The notes: generated by a model from the letters alone, not told the origin. Positions 1-7,643 are shown, counted from the stretch's first letter. The stretch is 64,000 bases of DNA from Chryseobacterium oncorhynchi (GCF_002899895.1 NZ_PPEI02000005.1:62001-126000); one strand, 5' to 3'. Numbers and translations: made by a program.

Positions 1-415
1 GTTGCTGAACAGCCAGTAAAAGAGCTGCTGCACTTCCCACCCAAACAGAATAATTGAGTGGAGCTTTAGAACCTAATGCAATGGTCATAGACACTGCAAA
101 AATCAGCAATAAAATACTAGTCCCATATGCTGCTATTTTGGTTTTAAATCCTAAAATCAACATCAATGGAAACAGAATTTCCAGAAAGGTGGCTGCATAT
201 GCTGAAAAAGTACTCAATGCTTCCGGAAGAAAAAAGGTCAGCTGTCTTGTATATTCTTCAAAACTGGCCATACTTCCCCATGACGAATTTTCTTTGCTCC
301 ATAACCCGAACCGGTCTGCCACTGCAGAAAGCATGGTTACCCCGAGAGCAAGTCTTAAAAATAGCTGCGGAAATTGATTTTTCGTATCTGTCATTGTATT
401 GGCTTTTAATAACAT
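1..415 (-). CDS. DoxX family membrane protein, partial (C-terminus off the left edge)
   Basis: The frame is open on the minus strand from the ATG at 415 to the left edge, about 138 codons with no stop, so the C-terminus is missing. The protein has a short polar N-terminus and then several hydrophobic helices, including the stretches QLFLRLALGVTMLSAVADRF and FLEILFPLMLILGF. This pattern of small four-helix proteins is typical of the DoxX/DoxD family, whose members are often tied to thiol or redox stress. A second ATG at 394 (starting MTDTKNQF) is an equally good start. It lies 42 bases downstream of the Crp/Fnr gene on the same strand, so the two probably form an operon. Family assignment is fairly sure; function is not. 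Confidence 0.8.
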   Translation of the reverse strand, partial: MLLKANTMTDTKNQFPQLFLRLALGVTMLSAVADRFGLWSKENSSWGSMASFEEYTRQLTFFLPEALSTFSAYAATFLEILFPLMLILGFKTKIAAYGTSILLLIFAVSMTIALGSKAPLNYSVWVGSAAALLLAVQQ

Positions 416-457
416 GACAAATTTCCGGTTTCTAATCCGTAAAAATCTTAAACTGGT

Positions 458-1030
458 TTAAGAACGTAATTTTGCTCTGATTTCACTCAGATATTCTGGC
501 GTAAAACCCAAAAAGGAAGCAATTAAGTATTGCGGAATTCTTTGGATAAACCAAGGATACAAAGTACTGAAATGCACATAATATTCTTCTTTTGTCATCT
601 CATAAATATAACGGATTCTTTTTTCGGCAGCAGCATAAGCTGTTTGGTATACCATTCTGAAATAGCGTTCCATAATGGGATGCTTTTCCAATAAAAGCTC
701 CTGAGACTGAAAATCAATGGTTAAAATTTTGGAATTCTCTACAGACTGAATATTAAAGCTTGATTTTATCTGTTTTTCAAAAGCAAAAGTATCTGACATC
801 CACCAGTTTTCTATAGCAAACTCCGTGGTTTGTTCTACTCCTTTTTCATTGACAAAAAACTTTCTCAGACATCCTTCCAAAACAAAATACTTCAACTTAC
901 AAACATCACCCTCAAGCATCAGGTTTTCTTTCTTTTTTACTTTTAAAACCTGAAAAAAAGAAATGATGGAAGCAAATTCCTCGTCATTGACCGTAATGAA
1001 TTTATCTAAATGTGCTTTGAAAGTTTCCAT
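458..1030 (-). CDS. Crp/Fnr family transcriptional regulator
   Basis: A 190-residue protein with an N-terminal cyclic-nucleotide-binding-type beta barrel (about residues 20-115) and a C-terminal helix-turn-helix around residues 165-188, where QYLIASFLGFTPEYLSEIR reads as the recognition region. The length and this ending are characteristic of the many short Crp/Fnr regulators of Bacteroidetes. No cysteine cluster for an Fnr-type iron-sulfur centre is seen, and whether it binds a nucleotide cannot be told. It is divergent from the DUF1304 gene at 1095 across a 64-base gap and is followed on its own strand by the DoxX gene, so it may control one or both. Confidence 0.88.
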   Translation of the reverse strand: METFKAHLDKFITVNDEEFASIISFFQVLKVKKKENLMLEGDVCKLKYFVLEGCLRKFFVNEKGVEQTTEFAIENWWMSDTFAFEKQIKSSFNIQSVENSKILTIDFQSQELLLEKHPIMERYFRMVYQTAYAAAEKRIRYIYEMTKEEYYVHFSTLYPWFIQRIPQYLIASFLGFTPEYLSEIRAKLRS

Positions 1031-1094
1031 TGTAAAATTTAGTAACCAAACTTAACTTTATTTTTTTAGTTTTACAATGAGAAAATATTGAATC

Positions 1095-1460
1095 ATGGAA
1101 ATCATTGCTAAAATTCTGATCGCAGTCGTTGCACTGGAACATATTTATATTCTTTGGATGGAAATGTTTGCATGGGAAACAAAAGGAAAAGAAGTTTTCA
1201 AAGCTGCCCTTCCTGCAGAAATGTTTAAACCCACCAAAGGATTAGCCGCCAACCAGGGCCTTTATAATGGTTTTCTGGCTGCAGGATTGATCTGGTCATT
1301 TCTGATTAAAGATCCGCAATGGCAAACGAATGTAGCACTCTTCTTTTTAGGATGTGTAGCCGTGGCAGGAATCTATGGAGCAATTTCAGCGACTAAAAAA
1401 ATATTTTTCGTTCAGGCTTTACCTGCTATCCTTGCCATTATTGCTGTTTTATTGAAGTAA
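1095..1460 (+). CDS. DUF1304 family membrane protein
   Basis: A 121-residue protein that is nearly all membrane helix: four hydrophobic segments at about residues 4-22, 52-72, 78-95 and 103-119. The LEHIYILWMEMFAW stretch near the N-terminus and the KGLAANQGLYNGFLAAGL stretch in the middle are hallmarks of the DUF1304 family, which has no established function. It stands divergent from the Crp/Fnr gene and is followed by an AT-rich hairpin at 1473-1498. In related bacteria such genes often sit beside regulators of detoxification genes, so a stress-related membrane role is a guess only. Confidence 0.85.
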   Translation: MEIIAKILIAVVALEHIYILWMEMFAWETKGKEVFKAALPAEMFKPTKGLAANQGLYNGFLAAGLIWSFLIKDPQWQTNVALFFLGCVAVAGIYGAISATKKIFFVQALPAILAIIAVLLK

Positions 1461-1622
1461 TTTCATTGCCCGTATTTTTAAAGATCTTCTTAAAAATATA
1501 TACATGATCAATACCCTCTTATCTTTTATGATAAGAGAAAAATTACTATGAATATTTCCTCCCATCATCAGACTTAAAACCAGCTTCTTACGTCTCAAAA
1601 AATCCATTTAATATAAAATTCG

Positions 1623-1630
1623 TAAATTTG
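1623..1630 (+). promoter_or_regulatory. candidate -7 promoter box (TAAATTTG)
   Basis: TAAATTTG matches the Bacteroidetes primary sigma -7 consensus TAnnTTTG. No good TTTG -33 element is found at the usual distance, so the support is partial. It would start a transcript near 1636, just before the structured segment. Confidence 0.45.
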
Positions 1631-1635
1631 CATCG

Positions 1636-1868
1636 TCATAAAAGATTGATACACAATATTTTTATATTGACCTGCATTGTGATGAGATGTAGAAATTCAA
1701 GTTGTTCAGTACACATATCCGTAATTACTTCATCAGTAATTTAATTGTAGAATCGATGTAAAAGATTAAGTTCTTTTTACACGATACACTCTTTTTCTAG
1801 AGTATAATCTATTGAAATATTTAAAATAAACATAAGGCCTTAGGTGCTTTGTGGTCTTATTTTTTTTG
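1636..1868 (+). ncRNA. candidate structured RNA or leader upstream of the betaine transporter
   Basis: The segment can close on itself: AGATTgATAC (1643-1652) pairs with GTATAATCT (1802-1810) with one bulge. Inside lie three hairpins: CAATAT/ATATTG (1654-1669, perfect), ATTACT/AGTAAT (1724-1740, perfect) and an 11-bp stem with one bulge (1752-1763 with 1775-1785). A terminator-like stem, ATAAGGCC with GGTCTTAT, followed by eight T, ends it at about 1868. It could be a free small RNA or a leader with an attenuator for the operon that starts at 1998. I do not recognise a known riboswitch class. Folding was done by eye. Confidence 0.45.
1836..1868 (+). terminator. intrinsic terminator-like hairpin inside the leader region
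   Basis: An 8-bp stem with one G-U pair (ATAAGGCC with GGTCTTAT) and a 13-base loop is followed by a run of eight T. It lies about 130 bases before the proV-type start codon, so it either ends a small RNA or attenuates the operon. Confidence 0.6.
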
Positions 1869-1997
1869 TGAAAAGCTTCTATCATGATAAGAAGCTTAGT
1901 AGATTATTTTATGCTATCATCACCAGAACAACAACGTAAAATGGGGTATAATGAATTGGTGTACAATTTTTTATACCATTAATTAAAAAATCTGAAT

Positions 1998-3248
1998 ATG
2001 GAAAAAAATGAAAACAGTAGAAAAGTAAAACTTAAAGTTGAAGATCTGACTATTATTTTTGGTAAAAACAAAGAGAAAGCACAGGAACTTTTAGACAAAG
2101 GTTTTTCCAAAAAGGAAATTCTTGAAAAAACAGGCTGCACCATAGGAATCAATAAAGCAAGCTTTGAAATCTATGAAGGTGAATTCTTTGTCATCATGGG
2201 ATTGTCAGGAAGTGGAAAATCCACTTTATTACGCTGTCTAAACAGACTGAATGAGCCTACTTCAGGAAAAGTATACATCAATGACGATGATATTACCAGT
2301 AAAAACAATAAAGAACTTCTGGAAGTAAGAAGAACGGAAATGAGTATGGTGTTTCAAAAATTTGGATTGCTGCCTCATCATACTATTTTAGACAATGCCG
2401 GTTTCGGACTGGAAATCAGAGGAGAAGACAAAGCTTCCCGTGATGAAAAAGCACAGAAAGCACTGGACATTGTAGGATTGAATGGTTTCGAAAATCAGTA
2501 TCCTTCCCAACTTTCAGGAGGAATGCAGCAGAGAGTAGGATTGGCGAGAGCTTTGGCCAACGATCCTGAAGTATTGCTGATGGATGAAGCTTTCTCCGCA
2601 CTGGACCCTTTGATAAAATCTGAAATGCAGGATCAAATGCTTGAGCTGCAAAATACATTGCAAAAAACCATTGTCTTCATTACCCATGATCTGGACGAGG
2701 CCATTAAAATTGGAGACCGTATCGTTATTATGAAAGATGGTGTCATAGAGCAAATAGGAACAGCGGAAGACATTTTGACTAATCCTGCAAGCGACTATGT
2801 AAAAGCATTTGTAGAGAAAGTGGATCGTAAAACAATTATCACCGCCAGATCTTTGATGTTCGACAAAGCTACGGTGGTACGTTTCAGAAAAGATGGTCCT
2901 GAAGGAGCTTTAAGAAAAATGAGAGCAACAGGATTGGAAAACTTACCTGTCGTAGATTTTCAAAATAAATTCCTGGGGTTTGTGATCCTTAATGATGTCG
3001 TTCGAATTGCAAAAAAGAAAGAACCTACAGTAGAATCAATTATCAACAGCAACGTTCCTTCAGTTTATCCGGAAGTTACCGTAGAAGAAATGCTACCGTT
3101 AATTTCAGGAAATAAATCGGCTATCGCCGTGGTAGACGAAAACAATAAATTTTTAGGTCTTATCACCCAATTATCTCTCATCATAGAAGCTACTAAGTTT
3201 AACGAAGAAGAGATCATTGAATTAAAAGAAATCGCAAACAATCAATAA
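1998..3248 (+). CDS. proV: glycine betaine/proline ABC transporter ATP-binding protein (ProV/OpuAA type)
   Basis: A 416-residue ABC ATPase. Walker A GLSGSGKST lies at residues 68-76, the signature LSGGMQQR near residue 173 and Walker B LLMDEAFSALD about twenty residues later. A roughly 50-residue N-terminal extension and a pair of C-terminal CBS domains (about residues 280-400) separate the ProV/OpuAA group from other importers. In this group the CBS domains sense ionic strength or nucleotides and so couple import to osmotic stress. It is the first gene of a tight operon, with one base to the permease gene. The long structured leader upstream may matter for its control. Uptake of glycine betaine or proline betaine is inferred from the family. 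Confidence 0.93.
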   Translation: MEKNENSRKVKLKVEDLTIIFGKNKEKAQELLDKGFSKKEILEKTGCTIGINKASFEIYEGEFFVIMGLSGSGKSTLLRCLNRLNEPTSGKVYINDDDITSKNNKELLEVRRTEMSMVFQKFGLLPHHTILDNAGFGLEIRGEDKASRDEKAQKALDIVGLNGFENQYPSQLSGGMQQRVGLARALANDPEVLLMDEAFSALDPLIKSEMQDQMLELQNTLQKTIVFITHDLDEAIKIGDRIVIMKDGVIEQIGTAEDILTNPASDYVKAFVEKVDRKTIITARSLMFDKATVVRFRKDGPEGALRKMRATGLENLPVVDFQNKFLGFVILNDVVRIAKKKEPTVESIINSNVPSVYPEVTVEEMLPLISGNKSAIAVVDENNKFLGLITQLSLIIEATKFNEEEIIELKEIANNQ

Positions 3249-3249
3249 G

Positions 3250-4077
3250 ATGAATAAAACTATAGATATAGGTCAATATGTAGAAACTGCAATCAATTGG
3301 CTCACAGAAAATGGAAAACCTGTATTTGATGTCATAAAACACGTAGGAAACTCTTCTATTATGGGAATTGAATGGGTTTTGGTACACACTCCCTTTTATG
3401 TTATCATTCTCTTTTTTACGCTGCTCGCATTATGGAAAGCCGGAAAAGGCATCGCTGTTGTCACGGCAGCCGGGCTAAGTTTAATATTTTTAATGGGATT
3501 ATGGAAAGAAACCATGGAAACCCTAGCCCTTATTTTTGTAGCAACCATAACGGCCCTTATTATTTCTATCCCTCTGGGAATTTGGGCTGCTAAAAGTAAA
3601 ATAGCCGCCAAAATTATCCGCCCTTTACTGGATTTAATGCAGACAATGCCTGCATTTGTTTATCTGATTCCAGCTGTACTATTTTTCAGTATCGGTAAAG
3701 TACCCGGAGCTTTTGCAACCATCATTTTTGCAATGCCGCCTGCGGTGCGATTAACGACATTGGGAATTGAAGCCGTTCCGAAAGATATCGTAGAAGCCGC
3801 CAGAGCTTTTGGAGCGACCAACCGTCAGATTCTATTTAAAGTAGAACTTCCTTTAGCCATGAAAACGATTTTAACAGGGATCAATCAAACCATACTATTA
3901 TCTCTATCCATGGTTGTTATTGCAGGAATGATTGCTGCAGGTGGTCTAGGTGAAAAAGTATTGGAAGGAATTAATAATCTGGATATCGGATTAGGATTCG
4001 AAAGTGGTTTATCCGTTGTGATTTTAGCCATTATCCTTGACCGGATTACCCAAGGATTTGTAAAGAAAAAACAATAA
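3250..4077 (+). CDS. proW: glycine betaine/proline ABC transporter permease (ProW type)
   Basis: A 275-residue integral membrane protein with an amphipathic N-terminal stretch and about six to seven hydrophobic helices. The EAA loop that docks on the ATPase is visible as EAARAFGATNRQILFKVELP near residues 183-202. The sequence LDLMQTMPAFVYLIPAVLFF in the middle is highly characteristic of ProW/OpuAB permeases. It starts one base after the ATPase gene and ends one base before the binding-protein gene, which fits translation from one mRNA. It should form the membrane channel of the betaine importer in the inner membrane. Confidence 0.94.
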   Translation: MNKTIDIGQYVETAINWLTENGKPVFDVIKHVGNSSIMGIEWVLVHTPFYVIILFFTLLALWKAGKGIAVVTAAGLSLIFLMGLWKETMETLALIFVATITALIISIPLGIWAAKSKIAAKIIRPLLDLMQTMPAFVYLIPAVLFFSIGKVPGAFATIIFAMPPAVRLTTLGIEAVPKDIVEAARAFGATNRQILFKVELPLAMKTILTGINQTILLSLSMVVIAGMIAAGGLGEKVLEGINNLDIGLGFESGLSVVILAIILDRITQGFVKKKQ

Positions 4078-4078
4078 G

Positions 4079-4933
4079 ATGAAACAATTAAAATATCTAT
4101 TTTTTCCCTTTTTAATAGTGGTATTGGCTGCATTAAATTCGTGTGAAAATATAAAAAACTCTAAATATATTACCATAGGAATGGTAGATGGCTGGGCGGA
4201 AGATGTGGCGATGACCCACGTTGCTAAAGCCATTTTGGACCAGCAGGGATATCATGTCATTATTCAAAAAGCCTCTACAGATATGATTCTGGCTTCGATG
4301 AATAATGAAGATACAGACCTTTTCATGGGAGTCTGGCTTCCTTACACGCACGCTAAAAAACTTGCTAAATTTCCTGGATTGGTTCATCTTGGAACCAATT
4401 ACAACAACGGCCGTATAGGATTGGTTGTTCCGGAATATGTGCCTGTTCATTCCATTGAAGAACTTAATCAACATCAGGAGCAATTCGATCATAGAATCAT
4501 TGGAATTGAGAAAGGTGCCGGATTAACAACCGGAACGGATAAAGCCATTATTGATTATAAACTGGATTATAAACAGATCAACTCCTCTACCATTGCCATG
4601 ATCACCGAGTTACAGAATGCCATACAACGAAAAGAATGGATTGTGGTAACGGGATGGCAGCCTCACTGGATGTTTGGCAAAATGAAGCTTAAGTTTCTTG
4701 ATGATCCCAAAAAGATCTTTGGTGAAGCAGAGCAGATTAAAACCTATTCCAGAAAAAGCTTTGGTAAAGATCATCCGGATTTAGCCAAATTCTTTTCCAA
4801 AGTCCATTTTGATGATGAAACGATGTCTGATCTTTTAATGAAAATGGAACAGAGTAAAAATAAAGAAGCCACCGCTAAGGAATGGGTAGAAAACCACTCT
4901 GAACTGGTCAAGTTATGGTTAGATAAAAATTAA
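4079..4933 (+). CDS. proX: glycine betaine-binding lipoprotein (ProX/OpuAC type)
   Basis: A 284-residue substrate-binding protein. The N-terminal hydrophobic segment ends in the lipobox LNSC (Cys about residue 22), so it is a membrane-anchored lipoprotein even though the cell is Gram-negative. The mature part matches the OpuAC/ProX fold, with the GMVDGWAEDVAMTHVA opening, the DLFMGVWLPYTHAK segment and VVTGWQPHWMFGKMKLKFL later; tryptophans in these motifs form the cage for quaternary amines in the family. It is the last gene of the operon and is followed by a strong terminator at 4961-4996. Substrate could also be another betaine or choline derivative. Confidence 0.92.
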   Translation: MKQLKYLFFPFLIVVLAALNSCENIKNSKYITIGMVDGWAEDVAMTHVAKAILDQQGYHVIIQKASTDMILASMNNEDTDLFMGVWLPYTHAKKLAKFPGLVHLGTNYNNGRIGLVVPEYVPVHSIEELNQHQEQFDHRIIGIEKGAGLTTGTDKAIIDYKLDYKQINSSTIAMITELQNAIQRKEWIVVTGWQPHWMFGKMKLKFLDDPKKIFGEAEQIKTYSRKSFGKDHPDLAKFFSKVHFDDETMSDLLMKMEQSKNKEATAKEWVENHSELVKLWLDKN

Positions 4934-4960
4934 TATAACGATATAATTTGGTATTACTTA

Positions 4961-4996
4961 AAATCCTCAACTCTCCATGAGTCTGAGGATTTTTTT
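4961..4996 (+). terminator. terminator of the betaine transporter operon
   Basis: A 9-bp stem (AAATCCTCA with TGAGGATTT) is followed by a T-run, 27 bases after the last stop codon. Confidence 0.85.
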
Positions 4997-5005
4997 ATTG
5001 ACACT

Positions 5006-5395
5006 CTATGATTCAGAAGAATTCATCGATTCTTTGATCTTTTCTCTATGGATTATACCCCAGTTAACCAGCGTTTCTGTCACCGGAAATACAGATTTCC
5101 CATACTCTGTCACTGCATACGTTACCGTGATGGGTTTTGTATCCTGAATCGTTCTTGTGATCAAAAGATTGGTTTCCATTTCTTTTAATTCTTTGCTCAG
5201 CATTTTAGCGGAAATCCCCTCAATACTGCGTTCCAGCTTTTTAAAATGAATCATTTGATCTGGTCTGTTCGTCAGATATCTTAAAATCATCAGTTTCCAT
5301 TTTCCTCCCAATACATCCAGACTGTCACGCATTGCAAACAACTCTTCCGTACAGCTGGCTTCTCTTTCGATGCCGTTTTCTATGATTTTTGCCAT
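5006..5395 (-). CDS. HxlR family transcriptional regulator
   Basis: About 129 residues from the ATG at 5395. The single winged-helix HxlR domain is clear: a conserved Cys near the N-terminus (EASCTEELFAMRDSLDVLGG), GKWKLMILRYL as the first helix, then GISAKMLSKELKEMETNLLI as the recognition helix and wing entry. An in-frame ATG at 5425 exists, but it falls inside a perfect palindrome and only about nine bases after the inferred transcription start, so the 5395 start is preferred. It is divergent from the oxidoreductase/cupin pair, the usual HxlR layout. HxlR proteins often respond to electrophiles, quinones or redox state through the N-terminal Cys; the effector here is unknown. Confidence 0.88.
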   Translation of the reverse strand: MAKIIENGIEREASCTEELFAMRDSLDVLGGKWKLMILRYLTNRPDQMIHFKKLERSIEGISAKMLSKELKEMETNLLITRTIQDTKPITVTYAVTEYGKSVFPVTETLVNWGIIHREKIKESMNSSES

Positions 5396-5409
5396 AATAG
5401 TTTCATGAA

Positions 5410-5437
5410 GGTAACTAGTTACCATTAGTTAACTAGT
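5410..5437. promoter_or_regulatory. palindromic operator candidates of the HxlR regulator
   Basis: GGTAACTAGTTACC (5410-5423) is a perfect 14-base palindrome and TAGTTAACTA (5426-5435) a perfect 10-base one. The octamer TAACTAGT occurs twice, 18 bases apart (5412 and 5430). They lie between the two divergent genes, overlapping the inferred leftward transcription start, which is where a self-regulating HxlR dimer would be expected to bind. Confidence 0.65.
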
Positions 5438-5439
5438 AG

Positions 5440-5447
5440 CAAATATA
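5440..5447 (-). promoter_or_regulatory. -7 promoter box of the HxlR gene
   Basis: Read on the minus strand this is TATATTTG, a match to TAnnTTTG. It would place the transcript start near 5434, within the palindrome cluster. Confidence 0.5.
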
Positions 5448-5461
5448 AACTATTCCCTCTT

Positions 5462-5469
5462 TACATTTG
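5462..5469 (+). promoter_or_regulatory. -7 promoter box of the oxidoreductase/cupin operon
   Basis: TACATTTG, a TAnnTTTG match, ends 17 bases before the ATG at 5487. The palindromes at 5410-5437 occupy the region where the -33 element would be, consistent with repression by occlusion. Confidence 0.55.
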
Positions 5470-5486
5470 TACATCAAATTAAGAGT

Positions 5487-6491
5487 ATGAAAGCAATTAT
5501 TTTAAATGAAAAATTTCAGCTTGAAGATGGAATTACAAATCAGCCACAACCTAAAAACAATGAAGTCTTAATTCAAATCAAGGCAAGTGGCTTTAATCCT
5601 ATCGATTATCAAATGCTGGAAAATGAATTGGAACGAAAATTAATCAAGTCACCCATATTAGGCCGTGAGTTATCCGGAATTATTGTAGAAAAAGGAACGG
5701 ATGTCACTCAATTCAACATTGGAGATGAAGTATTTTGCGGAAGTGGCTCTATGGGAAGTAATGGGACTTATGCAGAATACATTTCAGTTCCGGAATCCAT
5801 TGTTTCCCTTAAACCAAAAAATATTTCGTTTGAGCAGGCGGCTGCTATACCATCAGCAGGACTTACTTCGCTGCAAATTTTTAACCGTTTACAATTACAA
5901 CCCGAGCAAACCATTCTTGTAACCGGAGCAGCCGGAGGAGTGGGATCATTTTTAATCAAAATTTTACTCGCTCATCATATTCAAAATTTCATTGTAACGG
6001 TGGGCAGTGAAGAAAACAGGCAAATGCTTATCAATTTAGGAGTAAAAAACAATCAGATAATCAATTACAAACAGGAAAATCTGGCCGAAAAGATTTTAAA
6101 AGCCAATAATAATCTTCCTTTTGATATTGGAATTGACCTCGTAGGAAATTATATATCTGAAATCACAGCTGATGTTTTAAAGATCAACGGAACTTATGTA
6201 GATGTGACTGCTTTAGTAACAAAAGATGCCCATGAAATGCTCTTCAATAAAGGATGTCTGATTATGAATATCTCTAATTATAGCTACAGCATGATCAAAA
6301 AGTATGATTATTACCAAAACAGCTTGATCGAAATTAAAAACCTGATTGAAAGCGGAGCTATCCCACCACCACAACACAAAGTAATAGGAGACCTTTCCCT
6401 GAAAACGGTTCTTCAGGCACATTCTATACTTAAAAACAACCAGACGCAAGGTCATAAACTTATCATGAAACACTCATCAACCCATGAATAA
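5487..6491 (+). CDS. zinc-independent MDR family NADP-dependent alcohol dehydrogenase/quinone oxidoreductase
   Basis: A 334-residue medium-chain dehydrogenase/reductase. The N-terminal GroES-like domain carries ASGFNPIDYQ and LGRELSGIIVEKG, and the nucleotide-binding Rossmann motif TGAAGGVGSF starts near residue 145. The catalytic zinc ligands of alcohol dehydrogenases are absent, which places it with quinone oxidoreductases and enoyl reductases. It is divergent from an HxlR regulator and overlaps the following cupin gene by eight bases, so an inducible detoxification operon for a quinone or other electrophile is a reasonable inference. The true substrate cannot be read from the sequence. Confidence 0.87.
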   Translation: MKAIILNEKFQLEDGITNQPQPKNNEVLIQIKASGFNPIDYQMLENELERKLIKSPILGRELSGIIVEKGTDVTQFNIGDEVFCGSGSMGSNGTYAEYISVPESIVSLKPKNISFEQAAAIPSAGLTSLQIFNRLQLQPEQTILVTGAAGGVGSFLIKILLAHHIQNFIVTVGSEENRQMLINLGVKNNQIINYKQENLAEKILKANNNLPFDIGIDLVGNYISEITADVLKINGTYVDVTALVTKDAHEMLFNKGCLIMNISNYSYSMIKKYDYYQNSLIEIKNLIESGAIPPPQHKVIGDLSLKTVLQAHSILKNNQTQGHKLIMKHSSTHE

Positions 6492-6954
6492 AATACCAAG
6501 ACGCATTGTAACAGGAATCAAAAACGGAAAGTCCATCATTGTGGAAGATCAGCAGGTAAAAAATGCAGTAGAACATCTTCCGGGACTGATTATTTCAGAC
6601 ATCTGGAATACTCAAAATACTCCTGCAAGCTTAGATTTTGAAACCACAATTCCCAACACAGGATTTCCACAAACCCCAAAAAACGGAACCTATTTCAGGT
6701 ATGTGGTCATTCCACCGGATAAAGATTTAGGTGTTGAGTTTAAAAAAGGAGAACCTCATCCCATGATGCATCAAACTCCAACGCTGGATTACATTATTAT
6801 TCTTTCCGGAGAACTTCATCTGATTATGGAAGAAGGAGAGACAATTCTTAAACCTGGAGACATTGTCATCCAAAGAGGAACCAACCATGCATGGAGCAAC
6901 CGGTCTGATGAACCTTGCATTCAGCTGGCGGTGTTGATCGATGCTGAAATTTAA
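6484..6954 (+). CDS. cupin domain protein
   Basis: A 156-residue protein with a conserved beta-barrel cupin core at about residues 88-150: HQTPTLDYIIILSGELHLIM, then GETILKPGDIVIQRGTNHAW, which correspond to the two cupin motifs and include likely metal-binding histidines. The first 80 residues are a family-specific extension. The start codon lies inside the end of the preceding oxidoreductase gene, so the two are translationally coupled. Cupins of this sort can be small dioxygenases, isomerases or sensors. With the oxidoreductase and HxlR regulator beside it, a role in handling a small organic compound is likely but unproven. Confidence 0.86.
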   Translation: MNKIPRRIVTGIKNGKSIIVEDQQVKNAVEHLPGLIISDIWNTQNTPASLDFETTIPNTGFPQTPKNGTYFRYVVIPPDKDLGVEFKKGEPHPMMHQTPTLDYIIILSGELHLIMEEGETILKPGDIVIQRGTNHAWSNRSDEPCIQLAVLIDAEI

Positions 6955-6963
6955 TATTAAAAA

Positions 6964-7070
6964 ATTTCCCACAGATCACACAAATACCACAGATAAAAAC
7001 TCACGCAGATCTAGCGGATTATGCAGATTTTACATAAACATCTGCGTAATCTGCGTAATCTGCGGGAAAT
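6964..7070. repeat. intergenic inverted repeat with tandem ATCTGCGTA units
   Basis: ATTTCCCaCAGAT (6964-6976) pairs with ATCTGCGGGAAAT (7058-7070) at 12 of 13 positions, and ACGCAGAT (7003-7010) pairs with ATCTGCGT (7040-7047). The right arm is built from about 2.8 tandem copies of ATCTGCGTA (7040-7064). Sequences with this vocabulary look like REP-type intergenic repeats of Flavobacteriia. It lies between two converging genes and could also act as a bidirectional terminator. Confidence 0.65.
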
Positions 7071-7089
7071 AAAATATAAACAGTATTCA

Positions 7090-7160
7090 ATTTTATCGCA
7101 GATAAAATCTTTGCGTCTTAAAAAGGATTAAGGAAAGATAAAACTTTGCTTCTTTGCGTT
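7090..7160. repeat. second hairpin and CTTTGCG repeats in the convergent gap
   Basis: ATTTTATC/GATAAAAT (7090-7097 with 7101-7108) is a perfect 8-bp hairpin with a three-base loop. It is followed by repeated CTTTGC words (CTTTGCGTCTTA and CTTTGCTTCTTTGCG). The words resemble the inverted repeat around the GxxExxY gene at 18368-18849. Confidence 0.45.
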
Positions 7161-7181
7161 TTTCCAACCAAAACCATCCGA

Positions 7182-7643
7182 TTACAAAGCAGAAATTTCC
7201 AACAGCTTCTGCGTCATTTTTTCAGGCGTCATCTGTCCTTCCTGATAATACACCAGATTCTGATGCTTATCCAGAAATACCCACAAAGGATAAACTGGCT
7301 GGTTTTTGTTTTTTGATAAAGCCAATGCTAGTTCATGAATTCCTGAACTTCCATTGGATAAATACTCAAATTCCTGCCCTTGAAAATGGATCTTATTCCT
7401 TGTTTTCTCTGCTTCAAAATTGATCAGATAAAAATTATCATTCATCATTTTAACAAGATCCTTATCCTTATTTAAACGAAAGGATTCAATTTTGCAAACT
7501 ATACACCAATCCGTATAAAGATGGATTACTACCGGTCTTGGAGATTCTTTTTGCAGAAATTCCAGCTCAGAAAAAGTGCCTGTCTTCATCTGAGACAGAT
7601 AAAAACAGGGCACTAACATTAAAAATAAAGCTATTTTTTTCAT
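7182..7643 (-). CDS. secreted thioredoxin-like protein with WCxxC motif
   Basis: A 153-residue protein with a signal peptide (about residues 1-18, ending near LSQ) and a thioredoxin fold. LYTDWCIVCKIESF places the redox cysteines in a CIVC motif near residues 47-50. The cis-proline region VYPLWVFLD follows. It should act in the periplasm as a thiol-disulfide reductase or carrier. Its start overlaps the stop of the upstream TonB receptor gene by four bases, so the two are made together. The pairing with a receptor whose plug has an NCSVCNTG stretch suggests that the thioredoxin may act on that receptor or its metal ligand, but this is inference. Confidence 0.83.
   Translation of the reverse strand: MKKIALFLMLVPCFYLSQMKTGTFSELEFLQKESPRPVVIHLYTDWCIVCKIESFRLNKDKDLVKMMNDNFYLINFEAEKTRNKIHFQGQEFEYLSNGSSGIHELALALSKNKNQPVYPLWVFLDKHQNLVYYQEGQMTPEKMTQKLLEISAL

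Larger units (their letters stand above)
1461..1997. other. 537-base non-coding region with multiple hairpins
   Basis: No convincing reading frame is present. Going rightward it holds an AT-rich 9-bp hairpin (1473-1481 with 1490-1498), a perfect 8-bp hairpin (1516-1523 with 1530-1537), a TAnnTTTG box (1623-1630), a set of nested hairpins (1643-1810), a hairpin with a T-tract (1836-1868), a further perfect 8-bp hairpin (AAGCTTCT/AGAAGCTT within 1873-1900) and an AT-rich stretch before the proV-type gene. The density of perfect stems is unusual compared with the other gaps of this window. Confidence 0.75.

Noticed and set aside
54-417. Two overlapping plus-strand frames at the left edge
   Set aside because: The minus strand encodes a clear DoxX-type protein across the same bases, and the plus frames show no domain.
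1636-1868. 6S RNA or a named riboswitch
   Set aside because: The segment shows several separate hairpins rather than one long rod with a central bubble, and no known riboswitch core was recognised.
6964-7160. CRISPR array
   Set aside because: The repeated units are 9 bases long, directly adjacent and without spacers; there are no cas genes.
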